A stretch of DNA of 11,763 nucleotides from contig JAEOTL010000423.1 in assembly GCA_016839845.1 (NCBI GenBank), positions 1 to 11,763 of the forward strand, in the 5' to 3' direction. The position numbers and the translations under genes were made by a program. Below are positions 5,501 through 11,763 of the stretch, one piece after another (the stretch's first letter is position 1; each line of letters begins with the position of its first letter). Source of the stretch: Promethearchaeota archaeon. Its GTDB lineage: Archaea > Asgardarchaeota > Lokiarchaeia > Sigynarchaeales > SOKP01. The notes beneath the pieces are model-generated. The model did no database searches, was not told the origin of the DNA, and saw only the letters and a list, made by a program, of their open reading frames with translations.

Positions 5501-6901
5501 CTAATAGACTATTTTTTCCCATAATTTCTTGGAACTATAAAGCAATAGACCATTTTGGTTTGTTTTTTGTACTAAATTCTGAAATTCTAAGTAATCCAAA
5601 TGAACCAAGGTTTCACTAATTGCGAGAATTTGATTCATTTGATCCAAGTCATTCCCAAAGTGTTTAAGAGCGATCTGAAGCGGTGGTAATGGATTATTTT
5701 CAATTATCCTTGAAATATCATAAAGACGTTCTTGGTGATGATTTTTGATAGCAGTTATTCGTTTATGAGGATCATAAATAATCTGTTCGTGACCAGGTAG
5801 GATAATTCTTGATTTTAACTCATCGATTCTATCAAGAGAATTTAGATAATGCTCTAAAATATTTTCAAAATTGTTTTTTTTGTTAAATTCTTCAGCACCG
5901 GGAATTACTAAAGTGCCTAAATGTGGAGTTATCTTACTTAAGATATGGTCTCCAGAGAATAAGATCCCTTTTTTAGGATAATATATACATATATGCCCAA
6001 CTGAATGACCTGGAGAATGAACGATTTGAAGTTCACCGTCTACGATTCTCTCATCACTATTAAGTAATAAATCTGGTTCAATGTATTCAAATCTCATCCC
6101 CCTTGTACCAAATCTTTGCATCATAAACTCAACTTCTTCCCTTTTTAGACCGTAACTAATTAGTAATTGAGTTCTTTCCTTTATTTCTTCGTCGATATTT
6201 GTTTTGTCGATTAAATCTCTTCGCAATTTGGCTAGTTCGTGAGCCATTTTATGCACACAAATTTTTACTTCCGGGTTTGCATTCTTTAGAATATTTAGTA
6301 ATCCTACATGATCGGGATGCTCATGGGTACATATGCAATAATCAACGTCCTCAAGATTTATTTGTAGATCCTTTAAGGCTTTAAAAAAAGCATTTTGCCA
6401 ATATTTCGTAGAATATCCCGCATCAATAAGAACAACTTTATCATTTACAGGAAAGATGTATAAGCTAACAATGTTTGAGAAACCAATATTAATCTGATTT
6501 ATACCTTCTATGGTGAAGACTTTATAATATTCAAAATCTACAATATTAAACATTGCTAAGAAGAAGTCTCTCAAATCATCGAAGTTATTGATTTCTTTTG
6601 CTAAGTCAGGATAGTCATTTACAATCGGAGCCTTTATCAAATTATTAAAAAATTCATTAAAGGATTCCTCACTCTCTAAGAAAGTTACGTACGAATCAAA
6701 AGAAAACCAAAAAAAATTTTGAAGTAAATCCTCTGAAAACTCAGTTCTTTTAGAAACATCTTTAATGAATTGTCTAACTGACGTTTGGGGGATAAAATTT
6801 TTAAATTCTTTAAAAATTAAGGTCTTTTGATCGGTATCCAATGTATATATATTGATTAATCTCTCTGCTTGGTTTCTGGGGATTCTTAGATCTTCACTCA
6901 T
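5501..6901 (-). CDS. MBL-fold metallohydrolase with N-terminal extension
   Basis: This 466-residue soluble protein has three parts. Residues 1-115 are a helical, Phe-rich region that I do not recognise. Residues 125-380 form a metallo-beta-lactamase fold with the full metal-binding set: THEHPDHVG (H193, H195, D197, H198), SPGHS (H299), GDH (D318) and LPGH (H371). Residues 383-445 look like the winged-helix tail found after LACTB2-type MBL domains. The two-metal site should be active. Relatives hydrolyse thioesters, phosphodiesters or lactones, and the true substrate cannot be told from the motifs. Standard LACTB2-like proteins are about 290-330 residues, so the N-terminal piece accounts for the extra length. 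The start is ATG without a Shine-Dalgarno sequence. The gene diverges from the methyltransferase gene and is followed by the SDR gene after more than 100 bases. Confidence 0.85.
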   Translation of the reverse strand: MSEDLRIPRNQAERLINIYTLDTDQKTLIFKEFKNFIPQTSVRQFIKDVSKRTEFSEDLLQNFFWFSFDSYVTFLESEESFNEFFNNLIKAPIVNDYPDLAKEINNFDDLRDFFLAMFNIVDFEYYKVFTIEGINQINIGFSNIVSLYIFPVNDKVVLIDAGYSTKYWQNAFFKALKDLQINLEDVDYCICTHEHPDHVGLLNILKNANPEVKICVHKMAHELAKLRRDLIDKTNIDEEIKERTQLLISYGLKREEVEFMMQRFGTRGMRFEYIEPDLLLNSDERIVDGELQIVHSPGHSVGHICIYYPKKGILFSGDHILSKITPHLGTLVIPGAEEFNKKNNFENILEHYLNSLDRIDELKSRIILPGHEQIIYDPHKRITAIKNHHQERLYDISRIIENNPLPPLQIALKHFGNDLDQMNQILAISETLVHLDYLEFQNLVQKTNQNGLLLYSSKKLWEKIVY

Positions 6902-6989
6902 CTACACAATTCAGACTCGTTTCTTTTATTGATAAAGTTAAAAACAAATACAGTTTTTAAAATTAAAAGATAAAGAATTGTAATAAATT

Positions 6990-7021
6990 TTCTTAAAAAG
7001 ATTATCTTACTTATTTAAGAA
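6990..7021. repeat. nested inverted repeat next to methyltransferase RBS
   Basis: TTCTTAAA (6990-6997) and TTTAAGAA (7014-7021) are perfect 8-base arms. Between them AAGATTATCTT (6998-7008) is an 11-base palindrome. The right arm ends directly at the Shine-Dalgarno sequence (7022-7026). The site could be an operator over the promoter or a 5' leader hairpin that affects ribosome access. AT-rich composition makes chance possible. Confidence 0.35.
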
Positions 7022-7026
7022 GGGAG
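7022..7026 (+). promoter_or_regulatory. Shine-Dalgarno supporting a TTG start
   Basis: GGGAG lies 6 bases before TTG at 7033, in the context AAGAAGGGAGATTTGA. No in-frame ATG is near, so this site decides the methyltransferase start. Confidence 0.65.
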
Positions 7027-7032
7027 ATTTGA

Positions 7033-7683
7033 TTGCGTACATTCATTATTTTGAAGAGAGAGCATCAGTTAGAAATTCCTGAGAAGTTTAAAGAAGATGA
7101 TAACCGGTGCCCTGAAAAGGAAGTTGAATATTTTATCGAGGAATTCACTAAGTCTGGTGATACTGTACTAGATATTTTCGCAGGATTGGGAACTACACTA
7201 ATCATTGCAGAGAAACTGAACCGTGTACCTTATGGAGTAGAATACAATGAGGATCGTTATAATTATATTCTTTCTAAAATTAAAAATAAGGAAAAAATGA
7301 TTCATGGTGATGCTCGAAATTTGTTCGAATATAAGATCCCTCCTATAGATTTCGTCTTTACATCTCCAATCTTCATGTCAAAAAATGAAACGAGAGATCC
7401 CTTAAACGGCTATAAAACGGAAGGTAATTATACGAAATACTTACAAGATATCAAAAAGATTTTTGCTGACCTTAAGAGGTTTTTAAAACCAAACTCACAC
7501 GTCTGCGTTATAGTGGCAAATCTTAAAACAGACGGGATAACTACATTAGCTTGGGATGTTGGGAAAGCAATTTCTGAAGTACTAAGGTTTGAAGGAGAAA
7601 TTATTATCGGTTGGGAAGGCCCTAGAGACAAAGAATCCTTTAACTACGACCATAGTTATTGTCTTGTTTTTACAAATAGATAA
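7033..7683 (+). CDS. small amino-methyltransferase (N4/N6 DNA MTase-like)
   Basis: This 216-residue SAM-dependent methyltransferase has motif I DIFAGLGTT (47-55), an acidic residue after the second strand (VEYN, E70), GDAR (92-95) and, at the motif IV position, FTSPIFMS (109-116). N4-cytosine/N6-adenine DNA methylases and related RNA enzymes carry (D/N/S)PP(Y/F/W) there. Here the second Pro is Ile, giving S111-P112-I113-F114. The order motif I then motif IV with no separate target-recognition domain gives a compact enzyme like archaeal stand-alone DNA methylases. The C-terminal DHSYCLVF (206-213) is the last core strand region. No restriction enzyme is nearby, so it is an orphan enzyme. It may modify DNA or RNA, and the altered motif IV makes catalysis uncertain. 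The TTG start is supported by GGGAG. It converges on the reductase gene with an 18-base gap. Confidence 0.78.
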   Translation: MRTFIILKREHQLEIPEKFKEDDNRCPEKEVEYFIEEFTKSGDTVLDIFAGLGTTLIIAEKLNRVPYGVEYNEDRYNYILSKIKNKEKMIHGDARNLFEYKIPPIDFVFTSPIFMSKNETRDPLNGYKTEGNYTKYLQDIKKIFADLKRFLKPNSHVCVIVANLKTDGITTLAWDVGKAISEVLRFEGEIIIGWEGPRDKESFNYDHSYCLVFTNR

Positions 7684-7701
7684 TAATTTTCAGATAGTCA
7701 T

Positions 7702-8580
7702 TCACTCCAACAGAAGTGCTCTTCCATTAAATATCGGTTTCATTCCTAGACGAGTAGCGTTTTGTTGCATTTCCTCATCAGTAGGCTCTATTTCGAAGCG
7801 ATTTGCAGCATCAAGTATTTTAGGTAATAGATGAATATCAGAACTGGTATTGAGAAAAATCCCCTTCCTTTTCAATACCCAATGAACTGCTCTATCAATA
7901 TCATTTTGGTCCTCAAAAGGTTCATACCATGTCCCTCTTATCCTTTTTTTCTTACCCCACGGACGACGTGCTAACGATTTAATCGTTTGAACAGCAATAT
8001 TGCGATCTCTACACAACTTCAATAAGATTTCGAACTCTTTAGCATAACTAGGAGTTTGCATCATCATATAGTTATAGGGTAATAGTACAGAGTCGAACTC
8101 AAATTGCTCCAAACTGCGTAGATGCATCGCTGCTACAGTATATCCGTGGCCAGTTACTCCTATATTTTTAACCAATCCTTGTTCACGTGCTTCAACGATT
8201 GCTTTCAATGCCCCTTCAGGGCCCATGACTTTTTCCCAACTACGTGGGTCTGTTAAGTTATGCATTTGCATTAAATCTACTGATGATACCTGTAATCGCT
8301 CGAGCGAATGATTAATTTGATCCCAAGCATCTTGATAGGAGCGTCTGAATACTTTCGTAGCAAGAAAAAATTTGTTGCGGTGCTTCTCCATCCAAGGACC
8401 AATTCGTAATTCTGAATCTCCATAACCAGCAGCAGTATCAATATGGTTAATTCCATATTTTAAGAGTACTTCCAGTGATTGATCTGCTTCTTCCTGTGTT
8501 ACATTACCTAACGCTGCGGCACCGAATATAACTCTAGTACTCGCATGTCCAGCGTTCCCAAAATTCTGTTTACTAATCAT
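7702..8580 (-). CDS. aldo/keto reductase family protein
   Basis: This 292-residue soluble (beta/alpha)8-barrel oxidoreductase uses NAD(P)H on carbonyl substrates. The catalytic tetrad is complete: D48 and Y53 in [14 protein letters not shown]76 in LATK and H107 in [17 protein letters not shown] (135-145) is the typical next strand. The C-terminus after about residue 255 ([20 protein letters not shown]) is typical of AKR proteins. It resembles the bacterial/archaeal AKR group annotated as general aldo/keto reductases; no specific substrate can be given. The start is an ATG with a weak GGGA upstream. A 17-base palindrome sits 15-31 bases before it, where the TATA box would be expected, suggesting repression by a dimeric regulator. 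The gene converges with the methyltransferase gene. Confidence 0.88.
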   Translation of the reverse strand: MISKQNFGNAGHASTRVIFGAAALGNVTQEEADQSLEVLLKYGINHIDTAAGYGDSELRIGPWMEKHRNKFFLATKVFRRSYQDAWDQINHSLERLQVSSVDLMQMHNLTDPRSWEKVMGPEGALKAIVEAREQGLVKNIGVTGHGYTVAAMHLRSLEQFEFDSVLLPYNYMMMQTPSYAKEFEILLKLCRDRNIAVQTIKSLARRPWGKKKRIRGTWYEPFEDQNDIDRAVHWVLKRKGIFLNTSSDIHLLPKILDAANRFEIEPTDEEMQQNATRLGMKPIFNGRALLLE

Positions 8581-8594
8581 TTTATTCCCAGTTT

Positions 8595-8611
8595 ATTTAC
8601 ATTTTGTAAAT
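8595..8611 (-). promoter_or_regulatory. palindromic operator candidate of reductase gene
   Basis: ATTTACA-TTT-TGTAAAT is a perfect inverted repeat with 7-base arms. It lies 15-31 bases upstream of the reductase ATG and so overlaps the expected TATA box. Binding there would block transcription. ATTTACA-type palindromes fit a small HTH dimer, but no regulator gene is visible here. Confidence 0.4.
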
Positions 8612-8748
8612 GTGAGGTTTCGTGATCCAGAGAAAAATTTATTCCCAAACTTTAAAAATCTAATAGAAAATTTAAAACTGTCATATCGAAAACGATTATT
8701 TTAAACTTCACATAAAAATATATTGACGAATAAATATTTAAATACTTA

Positions 8749-8761
8749 AATAGTAACTATT
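8749..8761 (+). promoter_or_regulatory. 13-base palindrome upstream of coiled-coil gene
   Basis: AATAGT-A-ACTATT is a perfect inverted repeat ending 11 bases before the TATA-like box. The position suits a regulator acting at the BRE/TATA region. The sequence is AT-rich and may be fortuitous. Confidence 0.25.
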
Positions 8762-8772
8762 AAGCTGGTAAG

Positions 8773-8780
8773 TATATAAT
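8773..8780 (+). promoter_or_regulatory. TATA box of coiled-coil gene
   Basis: TATATAAT lies 19-26 bases before the ATG at 8799. No Shine-Dalgarno sequence is present (TTAACCAAGTAATCCTTT precedes the ATG), so the mRNA is probably leaderless. Confidence 0.5.
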
Positions 8781-8798
8781 TTAACCAAGTAATCCTTT

Positions 8799-10292
8799 AT
8801 GAGCGAAGTAGATAAGTTTAAGAAAATTATCCAAGAAATAAAAGAGATATTTCTTCTATTAACACAAGGGGAACCGACGCCCGATGATGAAATTGGGGCT
8901 CGAGTTAGCTTAATGGACAGCATCCAGAATTTAAAAAAAGTTGATGCCCCCCAGGTTGGTGATAATCTGCAATTATTTGAGGAAACTTTTATTAAATTGG
9001 AGGATTGGGACACTCTTGAATTATGGTTTACGGAATCAGAATTACCAGATGCCATTCAAAAAATCATAAGTATTACTGAAGCGATGCCTGAATTAGAAGA
9101 ACACAGTAAAGTAGAAGCCACCCCAAGCACGGAAACAGTATCCAAATCAAAATCACCGGAAATTGACATAGATGAAATAGTAGATCAAGTTTCTGATAAA
9201 TTCAAGGGAGAAATCGATGATCTTAAGCAAAAAGTTGAATTCTTAAAACATGAATTAGAGGTTAAGGATGAGACTCTTAAAAAAGTTTCACAGAAAAGAG
9301 TAATCAAAAAAATTACTCCGAAGAGAGAGAGTAAACTGCCACCACCAGAAATTAGAATCCCTCAAATCAAAAAACCCGAAATTGCTCCAAAACTTGTAGA
9401 TAGGAGAGAACCAGAAAAAGAAAAAGCTAAGGAAAAAATAGGAGTAAAATCCATGGAAGATGTCCAAGCGAAAATAGAACTGGAGATAGAGAAACTACAA
9501 CCAATACCTCCTGTTGAAGAAAAGCCAAAAATCTATGATGAAATGCAAGAAGAAGCGAAATCCGTCTTAAATATTCTTGAAGAATTAGAACCTACTCCTT
9601 CTTTGATTCAAACATCCGTTATTGAAGATGATTTCTTATCCTTAGAAGATAAAGACACCGAAATGTTGAAAGTCGAAATCGATCTTCATGAGGGAAAAGC
9701 TGATGAGGCCGGGAAATCTCTCATTTCAACTAACGTTTCAGTAATAGAAGAGGAGTCAAGTGAAGCCGGGAAAGTCACGCCTTTTCTTTCCACTAAACCT
9801 AAAATCTCGGCTGTAAGGGTAGAGGAGATCGAAACAGATGATATTAAATCAAGCGGGAAAGAATTATTTAACGTTTTTTCCTCTGTGGGCAATAAAACCG
9901 AAGATATCGCTTCAACTATAGTAGAGTTACCTCAAATAGAACCAGGAAAACAAAAGAAAAAGAAAGAGAGTAAGAAGAAAAAGAATGCCGCAGAAAAAAT
10001 GACTTTTATTGAATTTGGGGCTAAAGAATCCTCTACCAGTGATATTGATGTACCATCTGCCATAGATACAGAAGAATTGCCTACTGATAAGGATTCTCTC
10101 TATCAGGAATTGATTGCACTCGAGGGAAAACGCTACTCATTGGAAAAGAATTTTAAAGACATAGAAAAAAGTTATAATATGGGTTCTATTAATGAAACCG
10201 AATATAAGAATCATAGTGAGGAATTAAAGTATAACCTAGATAAAATAACTTCGCAAATCAACCGAATACGAAGAGTCATTGCCAGCATGTAA
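8799..10292 (+). CDS. large charged coiled-coil/disordered protein
   Basis: I do not recognise this 497-residue acidic protein as a whole. Residues 1-105 look like a small helical domain (EVDKFKKIIQEIKEIFLLL ... AIQKIISITEAM). Residues 123-165 form a likely coiled coil (SDKFKGEIDDLKQKVEFL). Residues 166-245 are rich in Pro, Lys and Glu. Residues 248-263 are an amphipathic helix (MQEEAKSVLNILEELE). Residues 264-400 appear disordered, with two similar DEAGK/SEAGK patches (302-306, 321-325) and a polylysine patch (385-395). Residues 432-497 form a helical hairpin (YNMGSINETEYKNHSEEL) resembling SHOCT-like C-terminal modules. It has no signal peptide or membrane segment. The architecture suggests a scaffold or adaptor that binds partners through short motifs, but this is inference. 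It converges with nadE with only 7 bases between stop codons. Confidence 0.75.
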   Translation: MSEVDKFKKIIQEIKEIFLLLTQGEPTPDDEIGARVSLMDSIQNLKKVDAPQVGDNLQLFEETFIKLEDWDTLELWFTESELPDAIQKIISITEAMPELEEHSKVEATPSTETVSKSKSPEIDIDEIVDQVSDKFKGEIDDLKQKVEFLKHELEVKDETLKKVSQKRVIKKITPKRESKLPPPEIRIPQIKKPEIAPKLVDRREPEKEKAKEKIGVKSMEDVQAKIELEIEKLQPIPPVEEKPKIYDEMQEEAKSVLNILEELEPTPSLIQTSVIEDDFLSLEDKDTEMLKVEIDLHEGKADEAGKSLISTNVSVIEEESSEAGKVTPFLSTKPKISAVRVEEIETDDIKSSGKELFNVFSSVGNKTEDIASTIVELPQIEPGKQKKKKESKKKKNAAEKMTFIEFGAKESSTSDIDVPSAIDTEELPTDKDSLYQELIALEGKRYSLEKNFKDIEKSYNMGSINETEYKNHSEELKYNLDKITSQINRIRRVIASM

Positions 10293-10299
10293 AGTAGCC

Positions 10300-11073
10300 C
10301 TAACTAAAATGCTCTTTCTTAATTTCAAAAGTGGGTATTTTTTTTAATTTATGTTCAGAAGCTCTCATCATTGCTTTCACCTTTTCTAGATCTTCACTTG
10401 CTAAACCTTCAAGATCTAAGTCGTAATCTATTCTATAGATAATTTCATCTAACAAATCATAGGTCATACCAATTTCTCCTTCATCAGTTTGGCCCTTCCA
10501 TAAACCAGCTGAAGGAACTTTTTTAATAATTTGTTCGGGAATCCCTAACCTTCTCGCAACTTCTCTCACTTCGCTTTTATAGAGCCCACCAATGGGTTCG
10601 AAATCAACTCCGCCATCTCCATACTTCGTAAAATACCCAATTGCTAGCTCTGTTCTATTTCCTGTACCTCCTATTAAATATCTTCCCTTAGACTGTCCCA
10701 CAAAATACCATGCTATCATTCTTAATCGTGCTTTTAAATTAGCTGTTGCAAGTTTATTAGTTTGAAGTTTGTTTGAAGAAATTTTTAAAAACTCCTCATA
10801 TATACTTGAGAGATCAAGCACAATGAACTCAATATCTAAAAAATCAGCAACAATTTTAGCATCTTTCAGATCTTGAGGAATCGATAAACACGGTAATCCT
10901 AAACCTATAACTTTCTGTTTACCAATTGCTTTAACACATAGAGTTGATGTAACAGCGCTATCAATACCTCCACTTATCCCGACAACAATTCCCTCTATAT
11001 TCGTATCAGTAACATAACGCTTAATCCATTGCTGGATATCATTAATCACTTGATCGTAGTCTAGATCTCTCAT
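10300..11073 (-). CDS. nadE: NH3-dependent NAD+ synthetase
   Basis: It makes NAD+ from nicotinic acid adenine dinucleotide, ATP and ammonia, the last step of NAD synthesis, in the cytosol. Counting from the ATG at 11073 (257 residues), the ATP pyrophosphatase loop SGGIDS is at 34-39, NLKARLRM at 112-119, GTGNRTE at 136-142, YGDGGVDFEP at 151-160 and PSAGLWKGQTDE at 187-198. All key motifs are intact. There is no glutaminase (nitrilase) domain, so ammonia is the nitrogen source, as in most archaeal NadE proteins of this length. An in-frame TTG at 11085 would add four residues. The ATG is preferred because the family usually starts just before this helix, because TTTAAATA lies about 25 bases upstream, and because GGATTGAT is 7 bases before it while the GAGG directly abuts the TTG. 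Confidence 0.93.
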   Translation of the reverse strand: MRDLDYDQVINDIQQWIKRYVTDTNIEGIVVGISGGIDSAVTSTLCVKAIGKQKVIGLGLPCLSIPQDLKDAKIVADFLDIEFIVLDLSSIYEEFLKISSNKLQTNKLATANLKARLRMIAWYFVGQSKGRYLIGGTGNRTELAIGYFTKYGDGGVDFEPIGGLYKSEVREVARRLGIPEQIIKKVPSAGLWKGQTDEGEIGMTYDLLDEIIYRIDYDLDLEGLASEDLEKVKAMMRASEHKLKKIPTFEIKKEHFS

Positions 11074-11092
11074 ATTATCTATCAATCCTCAG

Positions 11093-11100
11093 TTTATTTA
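11093..11100 (-). promoter_or_regulatory. TATA box of nadE
   Basis: On the minus strand TAAATAAA, within TTTAAATAAA, ends about 20 bases before the ATG at 11073 and is centred about 25 bases from it. This is the position expected for a leaderless or very short leader transcript. Confidence 0.4.
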
Positions 11101-11232
11101 AAATTCTTTTAAAATAATTAGTCTAAAAGCTAAGATTAAAATAGAAATTCAAAAATTATAAAATTAACAGAAATTTTCTTATTCGATCTGTAATAGTAAA
11201 AATTTAAGCAATTAACTTTGGATTGATATGAG

Positions 11233-11643
11233 ATGAGTGAGGAATTTAAAGCACTTGTGGATGCATCATTTGATAAAGGAATTCCTTTTTGGCTTTATAC
11301 AAACGATTATATTTTTGGGATGATCCCTACAGATAATGACCGTTGGATTGAGGTTTCTTATACATTTGAAGATCCAGATGAGCCATTTGTTAAAACCGAA
11401 AGAAGTGCAGATCTTTCATTTCAATTTTTACTTGAAGAAGTTGAGAAGGGAGTCTCTTTCTATGTAGAAGATTTGAAGGTACCACTATTAAAAGAGTTTG
11501 CCACATCGCTCGAAGGAAAATCAGGGCCCGAAAAAATAGTGTCAATAATAGCTGAATTAATTAATAATGCAAATAAATATTCAGCCAATTTCCCAATTAT
11601 AAAATCTAAGGATGAAATTGGTATTTTAAAAGAGAAGGTATAG
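11233..11643 (+). CDS. conserved-looking hypothetical protein
   Basis: I do not recognise this 136-residue protein. Residues 5-60 have a helix followed by beta-strand patterns with aromatic residues (IPFWLYTNDYIFGMIP, RWIEVSYTF). Residues 62-90 are mixed (SFQFLLEEVEKGVSFYVEDL). Residues 98-117 form an amphipathic helix (GPEKIVSIIAELINNANKY). It is acidic and soluble, with no cysteine and no membrane segment. The overall pattern is a compact alpha/beta domain. The start is ATG with GGATTGAT 5 bases upstream, the same sequence found before the nadE ATG. The gene diverges from nadE across 159 AT-rich bases and is followed by a cluster of oligo-T tracts, so it is probably monocistronic. Confidence 0.7.
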   Translation: MSEEFKALVDASFDKGIPFWLYTNDYIFGMIPTDNDRWIEVSYTFEDPDEPFVKTERSADLSFQFLLEEVEKGVSFYVEDLKVPLLKEFATSLEGKSGPEKIVSIIAELINNANKYSANFPIIKSKDEIGILKEKV

Positions 11644-11663
11644 GTTCTTAAGAAATTTTATAA

Positions 11664-11712
11664 TTTTTTCTCTTTTTTATATATATAGGTTTTTTCTTTG
11701 AGGATGTTTTTT
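11664..11712 (+). terminator. cluster of four oligo-T tracts
   Basis: Runs of six T occur at 11664-11669, 11673-11678, 11690-11695 and 11707-11712, starting 20 bases after the stop codon of the preceding gene. Repeated U tracts of this kind are the common archaeal termination signal. The remaining 50 bases to the window end show nothing else. Confidence 0.6.
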
Positions 11713-11763
11713 ACTAAATTCTTTATCTATTCTATGACGAAGATGGTAACCTAAATTAGATTC

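Noticed and set aside
7589..7834. Plus-strand open frame across the ends of the methyltransferase and reductase genes
   Set aside because: It overlaps both real genes in other frames and has no recognisable protein features.
8738..9055. Minus-strand open frame over the start of the coiled-coil gene
   Set aside because: It is antisense to a better gene, serine- and asparagine-rich by reflection, and covers that gene's promoter.
1..11763. CRISPR arrays, insertion sequences, att sites, defence islands
   Set aside because: No regular direct repeats, transposase, integrase, Cas or toxin-antitoxin-like genes were seen; the orphan methyltransferase has no restriction partner.

Overview
The window looks like a stretch of an AT-rich archaeal chromosome, roughly one third G+C by eye. 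The grounds are TATA-like boxes about 25 bases before several start codons (implying leaderless or short-leader mRNAs), oligo-T tracts used as terminators, TTG starts backed by Shine-Dalgarno sequences, an ammonia-type NAD synthetase without a glutaminase domain, and an archaeal-style small methyltransferase. The gene mix (GPH-type transporter, SDR, NUDT19-like Nudix enzyme, SCP2-like protein, long charged coiled-coil protein) would suit an Asgard (Promethearchaeota/Loki-type) genome. That placement is inference; there is no marker gene here.

Layout. Bases 1-57 may hold the tail of a plus-strand gene. A Cys-containing small protein (minus, 232-615) diverges from an SCP2-like protein (plus, 881-1288). 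A minus-strand block follows, in transcription order: MBL-fold hydrolase (6901-5501), SDR (5372-4536), Nudix hydrolase (4490-3723), TfoX-N protein (3652-3347), a UxaA-type SAF protein (3266-2985) and a GPH/MFS transporter (2750-1338). Gaps of 45 to 234 bases, each with TATA-like sequence, suggest several short transcripts rather than one tight operon. To the right, strands alternate: methyltransferase (+), aldo/keto reductase (-), a 497-residue coiled-coil/disordered protein (+), NadE (-), and an unrecognised 136-residue protein (+) followed by a cluster of oligo-T tracts.

Best observation. The SAF gene is followed, out of frame, by a short remnant of the catalytic domain of the altronate dehydratase (UxaA) family. 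The frame is lost at an A6 run just before the stop codon, a second frame change is needed about 100 bases on, and the rest of the catalytic domain is absent. This looks like a decayed sugar-acid dehydratase beside a GPH-family transporter. Other points of note are an atypical motif IV in the methyltransferase, a Nudix box split by an insertion as in NUDT19, a GPH transporter with Asn at a cation-site position, and several operator-like palindromes in intergenic regions. I see no mobile element, CRISPR array, tRNA or rRNA. Most genes are ordinary metabolic or conserved hypothetical genes that work independently, and I do not see a clear new multi-gene system.
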